Positions 1 through 13,400 of a DNA stretch of 64,000 nt are shown here, piece after piece. The translations under genes and the position numbers were made by a program. The notes beneath the pieces are model-generated. The model did not search any database. It had not been told where the DNA came from and saw only the letters and a program-made list of their open reading frames with translations. The stretch's first letter is position 1. Each line of letters begins with the position of its first letter. Source of the DNA: Mycoplasmopsis sturni DSM 22021 (GTDB taxonomy: Bacteria; Bacillota_I; Bacilli_A; Mycoplasmatales; Metamycoplasmataceae); assembly GCF_000701485.1 (NCBI RefSeq), contig NZ_KL370785.1:312957-376956 (forward strand), given 5' to 3'.

Positions 1-3000
1 TTATCACTAAATATTGCTTCTGATTTATTTAATTCATTTGCTTTGAAATCTTTTACAAACATGAACAATGGCGAAAGTCTAAATCTTCTCATTACCTCAT
101 TAGCAAGAGATTGTTCATCTTTAATAAGATCAACTAAATCAATGTTATCTTTTTCGTTTTCTTCAAGAGAAGCTTTAAATTTATCTAAGTTAAATTTAGT
201 TTTAACATATTCAATATCTCAATTAAATAAAACATTGTTTTCTTGAATAACTTTTGTAGCTTTTGTAAAATCAATTGAAGCATAATCTACAAACTCATTT
301 AAGCTATTAAAGGCAGGACCAGATTTAGTGATATCTTTATAGGTCATATCTTGTACTACATCATCTTTAAAAGCACCATATAGTTGGTTAGTTGCCTTAT
401 TATCAATTGATGAAGAGAAGAAGTTATATCCTATTCATTTAGGGCTAGTATCTTCGTTTAAATTTCCAGTAAATGCTCTAAATGATGATAAGGCTTCTTT
501 GTTTTTATCACCAACAAAAATCGAAGTTGAAGCAGATGAATAATCTGGTTGATTTGAATTTAGATTTACATTTCTACCTGTTCCAGTAGCAAACCCACTA
601 GCTTGCATAATTAAAGTTGGAAGATCTTGAGGAACACCAGGTGTTAAATTATTATTAGTTCCTACATTTGGTAAAAGATCACTTAGATCAAAACCAACTC
701 TACCAAAGATTTGGTCATTTTTAACAAATGGAGATGTTGAAATTGTTGGAGCAAAGTAACTTGATAATTCTTGTGCTTGTTGATCTGAAGAAATAAATGT
801 AAAAAGTGTACCAACGTTATAGAATGTTCCAATTCCACCTGTAAATCCATTTCCTTTTGCACTACCTCCAAAAGAAGAAACAAGTAATTGGTTCAAGCCT
901 CTAAAAAGATTGTTATCATTTTGTGTTACATATCTTACTGAATATTTTCTTCCTGGTTCATACTGTTGTCCTGATTGACCTGCTGAATAACCGTTTTTAG
1001 TAGGATCAAGCGCATCTTCAGCTTTTTTATTTGCCAATCCATCAAAGAATAAACTTGGTGTTCCTGATATTGTTTCAGGACTGATTGATTCTGCAAGAAT
1101 TTTCTTATCTCCATCGATACTACTTTGGCCGTTATTTCAACCTGATTCATAGTAATGAGTGTTAAATAATCTAAAGATATTGTTTGTAATTTCAGTTACT
1201 TGGTTATTTAAATAAGTTAAATCGCTTCCTGTAATTGGTTTGTTAAGTTCTAAATCAATAACAGGTGTTCCATCAGCCTTAAACATTAAATGTTTTGTAA
1301 TAGTAAGGGCTTTTTTATCTTTATCTCAAGTATATTCAAATAATTTAACTGTTCTTTGTAAATCACTATTTTGTCCAGTGTCTCCAAAGTAATTATCTAG
1401 TTGTATAGGATTTCCTAAACCATCTTTAAATTCTTGAATAAGTTTTTCAGCAGTAATATCTTTATATTCTTGAACAGTTTTACCATCTTTGGTTTGAACA
1501 GTTTGAAGAACTTTTCCTTCACCAGTAATAAATGGGTTTAAAGTTCCAGAAGGTGTATCGAATGAGTTAGCAATAAATAAATCACCAAGACGGACTTTTC
1601 TAAGTCTTGCCGCTTCTTCCATTCCGTCAAAATCTTGAATAAATCTACGCTTTTTGTTTTTAAGTGTGTAGAAAATATCTTTTGATTTTGAACCTCAAAT
1701 TTCATCATAAGTTTCTCAACCTAAATCTACTAAGTTTGAATCATTAAGATCTTTATTTTCGTAGTATCCAAATTGAATAAATGTTCCACGATCAGAAGGA
1801 TTTCCAAGGGCATCAACTCTTCTTGCTTTAAGATTGGTTCTTGCTTCAAGGTAGTTATTTAAAGCTGTAAATGAATAATATGAACTATCAATAACCCCTG
1901 AACGCACGTTAATTCCACCAACAAGAACAGCGCTATCTTTATCATCAAGAGCTTGCCCTTTTTCAAGAGTATAGTGGTGTCCATATTCGTGAGCACCAAC
2001 ATATTTCAAGAAGTCAGTAGAAATTCCCTCATAATTTTCAATTGTTGTATCTAAAATAAGAGGAACCCCGATTCTAGTATCAGGTGTAATTCCGGTGTAT
2101 TCACCATCTTCAATGGTATATTCATAAATACCTTGCTCATTAATCTTTTTAACAAGGTGAGGACCTGTTGCTGTTGTTTTTAAGAAAGGATATTTTTCAA
2201 GAACAGCATCAATTAACCCATCATAAGCATCTACATAAATTTGGTATTTTCTTGAATCAAGACCTTTAAGCTCTTCTCCTTTTGAATTTTTAAGTCCAAA
2301 TTCTTCTGGACCAGCTGAAATTGTTCTTGGGACAATTGCTGCTTTGTATCCAATTGCATATTTAAAGTTATTAAATATTTCAAATTGATCTTTTAATTTG
2401 TTAAGTTCAGAAACTGATTTACCTTTATTTTTAGGAAGAGATTCTGGATCAATTCTATTTGCATCAAAGGCAAAAATTCTTTCTGATTTGTAGCCTTTGT
2501 TATTGGTTGAAATATTTTCAGCAGTAACATATAAAACTTTATTATTAACTTCGAATTTTTTAATTTTGTATTCAATTAATTTTTCTTCATCAAATTGAGC
2601 AATTTTAGTTTTAGCTTCAAGTCTACTACTGAAGAATTTTTCAATGTGACGTGATGTATCTTCATATAAGAAAACTTTATTATTAATATATTCGTTAGCA
2701 TCAAAGAAGTCTAAGAAGTTAACAAATGTTTTTTGAACCATTGCAGCAAGTAATTCCTCTGCGTCAATTTGTCAAGGAGAACTTGCATTTTTATCAAGGA
2801 CAAAACTTGGAGCATCTTCTAAGTCAAGGTTTTCTCCTTCTGGCATAACTTTAAGAGTCAATTGAGTAATATTGGTATTTGCGTTTTTAGTAGCACCGGC
2901 TTGAACGATAGTATATGTTTGAAGTTTATCAAAAGTAAGATTTTTAAAATGATCGCTGTATTGAGCATATTTTGCTTTTAGCTCTTCAAATTGTTCTGAA

Positions 3001-3956
3001 GTAATATCTTCAGGAACGATTAAATTGGTTTCAAAAGAACCGTATTTATTTTGGCTATCTTTATTTGCTTTTGCAATAAATCCTTTAACTTTTTGATTCT
3101 TAAGTTTTCCAGGAAAGACGATTGCATTAAAAGGACTTGTTTCCCCTATTGATGCATCATATCTATTATCTCCAAGAAGAGTAGCGTTTTTTAAAGCAGT
3201 TGCAATAGCAATGTTGCTTAAATATTTGTCAACATATTCTTTTGGTTGTTTATCTGTAAAAATATCAATAGAAAGCGAATCTTGTGCATTTCCTGCTCCC
3301 CTAATTCCTGATCAAATAGGTGCCGAACCAAAGAAAGCATCTGGGAAGAATTTAATTTCACTAAATTCTTTATGTAAGGTTGAGTGGTTTCCAAGAGTAA
3401 TTGCATTCCCGTTGTGTTCAACTCCAGGGACAATTCTAAAGTTATCAAGAGTTAATAAATCTGGTCCTCAAGCAACATTGGTGATAAATCATTTTGTAAA
3501 TTCTACGAATTGTTTTGGTTTTACAGCTACAACATATTCATTGATGAATTTGAAAGATCCGTATCTTACTTCTAAAATAAATGACTCTTTATATTGATCG
3601 TAATACTCATTAAAAAAAGTATTAAAATCAACAATTTTGTTATTTTTTTCAGCTTCTTCTAAGCTTTCGGTTCCTCATCAGAATTTAGATCCATCATCTG
3701 ACATTGAAGCTACTTGCCCAGTTTTAAGTGGGTCCATAATTCAAAGTTGAGGAGTGAGTTCACCATTTTTATAAATTTGCTGGTAATCATTATTGAAAAG
3801 CTGCTTGTTAGTAGGAGAAAGCGAACCTTGTACTTCATCTGAGTTATTCGCGTATCCATACATTGCACCAACAGTAATCCCTGAACCAACAGCGATTGTT
3901 GATAATGCTAAAATACTTTTCTGCAATAATGATAATTTAAGTTTTTTTCTTTTCAT
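1..3956 (-). CDS. PDxFFG family surface protein, zinc-metallopeptidase motif (3' end outside window)
   Basis: This frame stays open from the ATG at 3956 to the window edge (more than 1,318 residues) when TGA is read as Trp. It begins with a lysine-rich N-terminus and one hydrophobic segment (about residues 14-36), so it is probably exported and anchored by an uncleaved signal. PDAFFG is seen at about residues 205-210, the signature that names the mycoplasma PDxFFG family. HEYGHH at about residues 656-661 is a classic HExxH zinc-protease site; a Glu in the NNYLEA stretch about 45 residues on could be the third ligand (inference). A Shine-Dalgarno sequence AGAAAGG precedes the start. The substrate is unknown. 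It is divergent from the 407-residue membrane protein gene. Confidence 0.85.
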
Positions 3957-4152
3957 AATTGCCTTTCTATTTAAAAGTCCTCATGTAATTTATGTGGTTA
4001 GTGGGTAAGTTAAATATATATAAAATATATATTTTTAAATTTTATCATTTTTTATTTTTTGTTTTAGTCATTAGTGTTGTTTAATTTTTATTAAAAATTA
4101 TTTTTTGAAATTTTTTGTGCATTTTTTGCAATTTTTCTTAATACATATATGT

Positions 4153-5376
4153 ATGAAAAAATGATGAATAAAATTAAGATATATATTAATAGGCCTTGCA
4201 ATACTTGGTATAGGTATTGGTGGAACCTCTTACTATTTTTTAAGTACACAAAAGAAAAGTGAATTAAATTCTGAAATTCCAAAAGAAAGCGAAAATCCTA
4301 AAGATACAACAGAGAAAAACTTAGAAAATGAAACAATCAATAATCCAAGCAATACAAAAGATGAAAACTCTGTCGTGCTTCATAAAGAAGAAGTTCCTGT
4401 TGATAATTCAATGATGATTAAGTTAATTAACACCTTAGAAAATGAATACATTGATTCTCGAAATTCAGTATCAAAAATTATAAAAGAGTTTAAAAATATG
4501 AATTATTGATCATGATTGGACAAAAATCATTTCTTTGATTCAATAACTAATAATTATTATTTTGTTGTGTCGTTAGTTCAAAAGCTTTGAAATAAAAATT
4601 TAAAAATCAAGAATAAAATAGACAAAAGTTTTGATGATAATAATTTAAAATTTTTAATCTTTGATACAGCAAAATTATTAAGTTCAAAAGCAATACAAAT
4701 TAGAGATTCTGTTGATATAGTTGCTCAAGAATTAAATATTAAAAATAAAGAATTTTTATCAATTATTAGTGAATGAAAACACTTAATTATTCAATTAAAA
4801 CAAATAGAAGTTGTAATTTTAGAAACTAAAACTAACGATGAAGTTTTAAAATTGCTCGATAAATTAGTTGACAAAATTATTAAAGTTATGGGGTTTGCTA
4901 AATTTTGAGATGAATTAATTGATATGCTAATAATCTGAACACATTTTTATAGCGTTCATAGCAAAGAAAAGCATGATTACTTTAGTAGCAAATCAGAATT
5001 AATTAATGAATTTATCAAGAATGAAACTCAAATTCCAGATGTTTACCTTGAAAAAGCAATCAAATTTGAAGAAAATTATGATTTTTTGAAAAATTGAATG
5101 ACTTCTCACTTATCTTATTTATTAGATACATATGAAATTCATAAGTTAAAATCTAAAATTAAGATGAATGAAAAATTATTGGAAAATACTAATTTATGGG
5201 CTTGATTAAAAGAACATATCAGCTCTAAAGCAATTGAACTTTTAAGAGACGAAATAGCAATTCAAAATAAAGATTTTAATTCAGAAATTAATTCTATAAA
5301 CCTTGAATTAAATGATAAAGAAGAACAAATAGTTTATAAAATGCAAGAATTAAGTCGCCGTTTTAATGGCAGTTAA
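4153..5376 (+). CDS. 407-residue membrane-anchored protein of unknown function
   Basis: The frame from ATG 4153 to TAA 5376 is open only with TGA as Trp; the N-terminus begins MKKWWIKL. One membrane segment (about residues 9-29) is followed by an Asn/Glu/Ser/Lys-rich linker (about 30-90) and then a long helical, Lys/Glu-rich domain that ends in a probable coiled coil. There is no lipobox Cys. It is the only plus-strand gene among minus-strand surface genes and its 3' end almost touches the stop of the convergent lipoprotein (3 nt gap). I do not recognise the family. No clear Shine-Dalgarno sequence precedes the start. Confidence 0.75.
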
Positions 5377-5379
5377 TGA

Positions 5380-8300
5380 TTATTTCTTTCGAATGAGTTC
5401 TGCACGACTTAAGGCACCTTTTACTGCACTAAGTTTTCCATAAAAGTCGACTAAATCAAATGGTTGGAATCCTTTTTCTCCATCATCAGCTGCTTTTTTG
5501 TAAATTGATAATTTGAAAATTGGATTTGCTTCGCCTTGGTTAGATGATTCTAACTCGCTTAAATTTCTTCTATTTTGATCGTCTCTAATGAAATCATAAT
5601 AAGACTTCATAGCCTGTAAAAAGGCTGCTTTATTAGCCTCACTAGGCATTGTTGAAGCTTTGCTTTGTGCTAAAACATATGCCTCTTCTAATTTTGTAAA
5701 TTCATTGTATGTTGAGACAATTTCTTTTTGTAGCTCCGGATCTGTATCTTGTTTTAAACTAGGTGGGAAAATTTTTGCAATACTTGTAAATAATTTATCT
5801 TTTAATAAATCATTATATATCCCTTGTGATGCATCGTATAAAGCTTTATCTTTTGTTTTGTAGTATTGACTTACTTGTTTTTCGTTAATTTCGTCTTCAC
5901 TTTCTTTTAATTGTTGTCTTAAAAGAGCATAAATTTCTTGACCAGGAGCCTTAACATATAAAGCGGCACCTTCTTTTAGTGTATCTTCTAATTTAGTTAT
6001 ACGTCTTTGAGCATCATCAATTGAATCTTGTTCTGGGTACTCATAAGCCATATCTAAATCATCATAAGCATTTTTTCAAAGTTCATTATATTCATTTAAG
6101 AATTGCTTTGTTTCTTCTAAAGTAAGAGATTCAATTTTATTATAAGTTTCTTGATATTTATCTCAGGTTGCTTGATACTTTTTCAGTCCTGATATTGTTT
6201 TATCATAACTTTCTGCTTGTTCTGGCCCATAAACTCCACCAGCTTCAAGCGCTTTATTAATATAAGGTAAAGATTCTTTTAAAGCATCTAAATATTTTTT
6301 AATGAGTTTTTTATTTTCTTCAGCATTATCTGTTGGAACAACTAAACCTTCATCCCCAATTTGAGTTCTTTCTTTATGAACGGCAATAGCTTCTCAAGCT
6401 TTATGAGTAATTCATAAATCCATTTTCTCTTGGGCTTCTTTAAGATCTTTTTTAGCTTGGTCAATTTTAGCTTGAATTTTAGCCTTTTCATCTTCTGGCA
6501 ATGAATCTTGAGAATATTTTAAAATTTCTTGTAATTGAGGATCTTCGATTGAATCAAATCCTGCATCAATGAAGAAGTTATACCCTTTTACAAGCGCTCT
6601 TAATTCAAATCAAAAACTATATAAAGCAACCATTTTATCAAATGCTTTCGACAGAGTATCTTCTTCCATGCTTTTTATTTTTGTAATCTTTGAATCATAA
6701 TATTGTTTTACGTCTTGAAGATTTAGGTTTTTCTTAATCTTATCTTCAACATCATATTTATATGTTGTTCAAATAAATCCTGATTTTTGATCCCCATTTT
6801 CATAATATAAAGACTCAATATAACTCTTAATTCTACCTAAATCACTGTTTTTGGTTTTTAAACTTGTACTAATTAAGTTTTCAAGTAATAATTTAGTATC
6901 TTCAAAGAAAGTGTAAAATTCTTCTTTTGTTTGATAGTTTAGATATTTAAGGCCATTATCGGTAGGAATAACAAACTTATTAAATTCATCAAGGAATGCC
7001 TTGTAGTAGAATGAATTGAATAAATCTGCATATTCTGTATCTTTTTTCTTTTGAATATCATTTCAATATTCTTTAAGACTTTGGAATCTAATTTTTAATA
7101 AAGTAATGGTATTTTCATCAATAATTGCATTGTCTAGTGGATTTTGTGGTGATTCTAAAGAATAATTTCTTTCAATAAAACCATTAAATCTTCTTCCTTT
7201 TGATGGATCCGATGCTTCTGCTAATGGACTTTTAGCTGTACTATTAACTCAAATTAATGTAAAGTTATTTCTAATTGATGAAAGATAAATTTTTGGTTCA
7301 CTTGAAGGTTCTGGTATATTTTTCATTTCATCTAAAAATTGAGGTAGAAAGTCATAATAAACAGCAACTTGATCAACAAATGTTTTAGCTTCAGATGAGC
7401 GTTTACTAATATTTTCTTTTAGAACTTCTAGTTGTTTTGCAACTAATGTCGAAGGTATTGATTCATGGGTTAAATTTGTTGTAAAAGTTTTTGGGCGTTT
7501 ATTTAAATATTCTATAGCAGCATCAACACGTTGTATGAAATAACCAAAAAGAACGTCCATAAACTTTTCTGGTTGGGTAGCAAATGGCAAGATTGCTGGA
7601 TGATTAAGTTGCTCAGAACCTTGAGCTGGAGATGAGTACTCATTTGAAAAATATCCATAATATGTTCCAAATTGACTTAAAGTTAATTCAAGTTCTGCTT
7701 GAAGATTTTTGTAAGTATTCTCTGTAACTTCAGTTTCATTAGTTGTTTGTAGTTTATTAGTAATGTTAGTAATGGTATTTCTTACAGAAGAAAGGTATAC
7801 ATGTTTTGGATTTGTTGCACTTAAAGTAGTATTAATATCTCTTAAATAAAGTAAAAATTGCGAAAGAGTAATAATTAAAGCGTCTTTTGGTGAAGCATGT
7901 CTTTTAATTGAGTTTGCTGTAATTTTATCGACCAAACGTTGAATTTCTGCTAATTGTTTATTTAAATTTTCAATAATTTTTAAATTGCTATCATTATCGC
8001 TATTGGCTTTTTGAATTTGATCTTTTAAACTTTCGAATCTATCAGCTAAATTTCCTGAAAGTTCTCCTCCATTATCCGATCCATCACTTCTTAATCCTAA
8101 AATACCTAGAACTTGTTCAAGGTCCTTTTTACTTTCAGAATCACCAGGACGATAAACAGCACTAGAAATAACAGCAATTGCTTTACGGTTTTGTAAATCT
8201 TCCAAGAACTTATTTAATTCTAATGCATCGCCTTTATCTTTAATTTCACTAAATTTTTTGTATCCTTCGGCATACCAATTACTTAAAATTGGATCACTTT

Positions 8301-8451
8301 TATTGATTTCCAATAAGTCATTAATTTTTTCAAGTGCTATATTTCTTGATTGATCTGATTGACTAGTAGCTTGATTGCTACATGCAATAGAAATAATAGA
8401 AGCGCTAGTAATTACACCTAAAATCAAAGGCATTTTCTTTTTGATTTTCAT
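5380..8451 (-). CDS. Large surface lipoprotein, paralog of the 10414-13509 gene
   Basis: This gene encodes 1,023 residues with a type II signal peptide: a basic start, a hydrophobic stretch, then a lipobox ending SIAC with the lipidated Cys at residue 24. I read the internal 6061-7020 stretch codon by codon and found no TAA or TAG. The body is helical and Glu/Lys/Asp-rich. It shares ordered motifs with the lipoprotein at 10414-13509: FF-DAGF, ENKKLIKKY, LTLEETK-F-NE-N and a C-terminal KGFQPFDLVDF, so the two are paralogs. I chose ATG 8451 rather than the in-frame ATG 8481 because AGAAAGGA lies 6 nt upstream and 8481 is inside a hairpin. Function unknown; probably surface exposed. Confidence 0.85.
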
Positions 8452-8469
8452 AATTATCCTTTCTATAAG

Positions 8470-8520
8470 AAAAGTACGCAAACAAATTCTTAGTTTTAAG
8501 AATCTGTTTGCGTACTTTTA
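8470..8520 (-). terminator. Terminator after tsf that also sits in the leader of the 5380-8451 lipoprotein
   Basis: A near-perfect inverted repeat of about 23 bp (AAAAGTACGCAAACA... with its complement ending in a T run) lies 18 nt downstream of the tsf stop. It ends only 18 nt before the lipoprotein start codon, so there is no room for a separate promoter between hairpin and gene. It may act as an attenuator for the lipoprotein. Confidence 0.8.
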
Positions 8521-8537
8521 TTTTTACTTATTTAAAA

Positions 8538-9416
8538 TTAGATTTTTGCAGCGGCTGCTACTTCTTCGGCAAAGTTGGTTTGAACTTTTTCAATTCCTTC
8601 TCCAACTTCAAATCTATAAGCTTTAACAAGTTTGCATCCGTGGTTTGCTAAGTATTTTTCTACAGTTAATCCATCGTCCATAACAAATGGTTGGTGTGAT
8701 AATACAAATTCTGAAAGTTGTTTATTGTATCATCCTGAAACGATTTTTTCTTGTACACCGGCAGGTTTTGAATCAAATCCAGCTGGTTTTTCAAAACGAG
8801 CTTTAATTTCTTCAATTTTTTCTGCAGGCATATCTGATTCTAATGTGAATTCTGGGTTCATTGCTGACACGTGCATTGCAACATTACGAGCAGCTTCTAC
8901 ATTACTTCCTTCAACTTTTACCACAGCAGCAACTTGTTGGTTTGTGTGTACATAAATTCCTAAAACTTGGTTTTCAGTTGCTTGAATGTGTTTAATCCGT
9001 CTTAAAGTAATTTTTTCTCCAATAACAGCTGTTGCATCTGTTAAAGCTGCTTCAACTGTATCATTATTAGCAAGAGTAACTTTAAGAGCTTCTTCAAGTG
9101 TTTTAGCTCCAGCATTATAAATAGCAGGAGTTAAATCATTAACTAATTTGGTAAACTTTTCATTCTTAACAACAAAGTCAGTTTCTGAGTTTACTTCAAT
9201 TAAAATTGCATTTTTTTCATCACCATAAGCAGCAACAACTCCTTCGGCTGCAATTCTTCCAGCTTTCTTAGCTGCTTTTACGATTCCATTTTCTTTTAAT
9301 CATGCAATCGCTTTTTCCATATCATATTCTGTAGCTTCTAGAGCTTTTTTAACATCAACTAAAGCAGAATTTGTTCTTGCTCTAAGTTCTTTAATCATTT
9401 CAAGTTTATTAGCCAT
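8538..9416 (-). CDS. tsf: Elongation factor Ts
   Basis: EF-Ts is the guanine nucleotide exchange factor that releases GDP from EF-Tu. The 292-residue protein has the usual length. The N-terminus MANKLEMIKELRARTN followed by ALVDVKKALE is the UBA-like TS-N domain, and NSETDFVVKNEKF is the conserved core motif that contacts EF-Tu. The start at 9416 is preceded by AAAGGAG. It follows rpsB by 38 nt, the standard rpsB-tsf operon, and ends at a strong hairpin (8470-8520). Confidence 0.98.
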
Positions 9417-9454
9417 GATTTCTCCTTTAATTTTTTAGTATTTAATTATTTTAA

Positions 9455-10246
9455 TTATTCAGCTGTTGTTTCTTTTTTAGCTGTTTCAAAAACAATATTT
9501 TCATCAGGTTGGTAAGCAAATAATTGTTTTTTCCCTTGTGCTTTAGCAATAGCATCTGCTAAAACGGTCATAATAAGTGAAATTGATTTTGTTGAATCAT
9601 CGTTAGCTGGGATTCCAAAATCAACTGCATCTGGATTTGCATTTGAGTCAAGAAGTGAGATAACTTTAATTTTACGTTTCTTAGCTTCTAAAACTGCAAT
9701 TTCATCTTCAATAGGGTCGGCAACAATCATAACTTGAGGTAAAGTTTTCATGTCTTTGATCCCATCAAGGTTTTTGTGAAGTTTTTCAAGTTTTTTGTCA
9801 AAATCAAGAGCTTCTTTTTTAGTATATCCTTTGTATCCGTTAGCTTTCTTTTCTTCTAACTCATACATTTTTTTAACGCTTGACATAATGGTTCTATTGT
9901 TAGTTAAAGTACCACCAAGTCATCTTTCTGATACGTAGAAAGCTCCAACTCTTTCAGCTGCTGCTTTAACAGCCGCTCTTGCTTGTTTTTTAGTTCCAAC
10001 AAAAATAAATGAAGCATTTTTTGATGCTAATTTATTTACAAGTGAGTAAGCAAATTCTAAATATTTTTGTGTTTTAACAAGGTCAATAATGTGTGAACCT
10101 TTATTTTTCTTGTTAGGTACTAAAAATTCTTTCATTTTTGGATTTCAGTCTTTAGCTTTGTGCCCAAAGTAAGCACCTGCTTCAAGTAATTTTTCTTTTG
10201 AAACAATCGGAGTTGATTGTTTAGTTTGTTTTTGTTTCTGTTCCAT
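9455..10246 (-). CDS. rpsB: 30S ribosomal protein S2
   Basis: S2 is a structural protein of the 30S subunit. The 263-residue product shows [12 protein letters not shown] near the N-terminus, [19 protein letters not shown] and the [12 protein letters not shown] region, with two UGA-encoded Trp residues (DWNPKM and RWLGG). AAAGGAAA precedes ATG 10246. It is first in the rpsB-tsf operon. Its 5' region (10247-10413) contains a GC-rich block and a 15-codon open frame, described separately, that may be an autoregulatory leader. Confidence 0.98.
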
Positions 10247-10285
10247 GTTTTTTCCTTTTAGTTTGTTGTATCAAAATAATTATTT

Positions 10286-10333
10286 CTAACACCTAGCACC
10301 TAAATTATCGTCGGCACACCCAAGTGAATCCAT
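10286..10333 (-). promoter_or_regulatory. GC-rich leader segment before rpsB with a 15-codon open frame
   Basis: Between the likely rpsB promoter and its start lies a block (10289-10326) that is much richer in G and C than the surrounding AT-rich DNA. On the coding strand it contains an open frame, ATG GAT TCA CTT to TAG, which would give MDSLGCADDNLGARC, and repeated GGTG motifs that can pair with CACTT. Ribosomal protein S2 is known to regulate its own mRNA in other bacteria. I infer a structured leader or S2-binding site; the peptide itself may be incidental. Confidence 0.4.
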
Positions 10334-10413
10334 AATTATTGTTAATTTTTATTAATTAATTACGCATATAAAATATAGAAATATACTCAATTATTTTACC
10401 ACAATTTTTTCTT

Positions 10414-13400
10414 TTAATTTATTTTTCTTTGAGTTTTTTTCAAGTTTTCTAATCCATTGTTTGCTGCATATAAATTAGCTACAAAATTAACTAAATCATT
10501 AGGTTGAAATCCTTTTTGTGTTACTTCGCCTTTTTCATTAGTTACATCTTTATAATAGTCTCCTCAATCAAAGATTGCTCGTGTTGAACCACCACTTGAA
10601 GTTCTTAATTTCGCCAATAATTCACGATTATTTGGATCATTAATAAAGGCATAGTATTTTTTCATGGCATCTAAAAATTCAGCTTTTGCAGCTAACTTAG
10701 CCTCGGCTACTCCTGGTTTTCAAGCAGCGGTTCTTTGTTTTGAAGCCGAATCAGCTTGTGCTTGCATATAATTTCTTTCTAATTCAGTAAAGGTATCAAG
10801 AGCTTTTTGGATCTTCTGTTTCTCTTCACTAGTAATGCTTGAAGAAGTTGGAACATTTAAATCCCAATATCTTTGAGCAATTGCTGATTTTTTAAATTCT
10901 TCTGCAAATTTTTGAGTTGAATCATAAGCAACTCCATCACGTCGCTTGTTTGTTTTGGGATCGTTTTGGATATAGTAATTACTTAAAGCATTTTTTTCAA
11001 TAGCATCTTTATTAAAGGAATAATATCTTCTTGCTAAAGCAGAAACTTCCTGAGCAGGGACATCTTTATAGTAAGATAATTTAACGGGAATAGCTTTTTT
11101 GGCTGCATCTGTAGCATCGGCAGCTGCGTTTAATTGCTCAATAGTAGGAATTTCTTGGTTTAATTTTAAGTTTGTTCATACTGAACTAAAAGTTTCATTT
11201 CATTCATTAATAAACTCTTTTGATTCTTCTAAAGTAATTTCTTCTTCATTTTGAAGTTTTTTACTAAATTTAGTATTTAGTTGATAAAGTTTTTTCAATT
11301 CATCTTGAATTGATTTAATTTGATCCTGATCAGGAGCATTTTTCCCATATATTCTTCCATTATTTGCTTCAGTAAAGGCAAATAAGTATGCATCAGCAAG
11401 AACTTTTTTGTAGTTTTTAATTAATTTTTTATTAGCTTCTAAATCATCACTTGGTTGGACAACTTCTGTATGATTAGCATCACTAAAGACATTGTAAATT
11501 TTAGAAACGCCTTTGACTACTCAAAAATCATATTTACTATATAACAAAAGATAATTATCAAATTCTTTTTCATATACATTGATTTTTTCTTGGATTTCTT
11601 CATCAGTAGGATCTGTTTTTGGATAATTTAAAATACTTTCAATTTCTTTTCAATCTTCTGAACCAGGTTTAAATCCTGCATCGCTAAAGAAATTAGCAGC
11701 TGTGATAAATCCATTAACTCTTTCGTAGACCATTTTAAGGAAAAGAAATTTATCATATGCTTCAGCAACTGTTGAATCTGCCATAGTATTTACATTGCTA
11801 GTTTCTTTATCATATCAATCCTTAATTTTTTGCAAAATTGGGTTATCCTTAATTTGAGTTTCACCTAATTTTGTTGATACAAGAGTTTGTAATTGCCCTT
11901 TAATAAAACCTTTTTCTCTTCAAAGTGCTTGAATTTGGCGTTTAATAGTTGTTAATTGTGTTGATTCTCCATCTTCTTGGTTTGTCGAATCGGTAACAAC
12001 CTTGTTTTTAAACATTTTAAGTTTTCTTTGGATTTTACTAAAAAGATTATAAAAATCGCTTTCTGTTAATTCTGGCATATAAGCAACGTTATTTTTATCA
12101 ATAGTTTTATACTCATTAAATGCATCTAATAATTTTCCGTAAAATGCTGAGTTAAATAATGGCGCTACCGCTTCATCTTTTTCAAATTCACTTAATTTAT
12201 CTTGTAATTCGCTAGCAGCTTCTTTAATATCATTTAATCTTGAATCAGTAATTTCACCTCTAATTGGATTTTCAATTCAATAAGCATTTGGTAAAGCCAC
12301 AAAATCATTGAGTTGAGAATTTCCATCTGGTCTTGAGTACCCTAATGATAGATATACTTTTCCATTATAACTAGTAGGAAGAAGAAACACAGCTGGTTCA
12401 GAAACTCTTGGGAATTGTTCAATTTCAAAGAAACGAATCATTGCATTATATGAGTTTATTTGGTCTAATAAATTTTGACTTTGTGTTATAGCTTGTTCTA
12501 ATTGATCTTTGATAGCCCCAAGTCCTTTAAGATATTCTGATTTTGCGACATTATTTCTTGATTGATATTGAGCATCTGTTGCTTTTTCTAATGCATCAAT
12601 AGCTGCATTAACTAATTCTAGTCTTCATTTTAATAAAATATCCATGTATTCTTGTTTTGGGCTTTGATCTGGCAAGATTGGACTTAAATTATCATGTTCT
12701 ATTGAAAAAAATGAAAGAAGATTATTTCAAGTTCTTAAAGTTGAATCTAAAATATTTTGCAATTCTAGAACATTATTTTTTGTTAAGTTGGTTGTTTCAA
12801 GTTGTTTAATTGAGTTTTGATAACGAGTTATTACATTATTTTTTACCGTATCAAGTGTGCTATTATGTGCAGCATTTTCTGGTTTTTCTAAAATAGAAAC
12901 AATTTTTTGTGCATATAAAAGAAGTTTTTGTTGTAAATCTAAAACAGCTTCTTTTGGTGAGTAATAACGGGCAAGAAGAAGAGCAGAAATTTTATCTACA
13001 AGAGCTTGTAAATCATTAATTTTACCTTCTAATTTGGTTAAATTTTGAAGTTCGTTGACATTCTTTTGTAAATTTTTAACTACCCCAGGTAGTCCGCCTT
13101 GAATTTCTACTTCATTATCTTGATTTGAATTTTGATCATTTAAACCCAAAAGACTACCAATTTTATTAATTTCCTCAGATATATTGGTTTCACTTTTACG
13201 ATATACATCTGAAGATAAGAGTAAAACCATTTTTTGAGTTTCAAGGTTTTCTTTTAATTTTTGAACCATCGAATCAATATTTTGCCCTTGATCTTGAAGT
13301 TCTTTTAATTGCGCGTATTCTTCATATCCCTTTTTGTATCAGTTGCTTAAAACCGGGTTGCTTTGTTCATTGTCAAGTAAATTTCTAATAGTTTCTATGT

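Noticed and set aside
8452-8481. Upstream in-frame ATG (MRTFLIERII) for the first lipoprotein
   Set aside because: It would put ten residues before the signal peptide and lies in the hairpin; the ATG at 8451 has a strong Shine-Dalgarno sequence.
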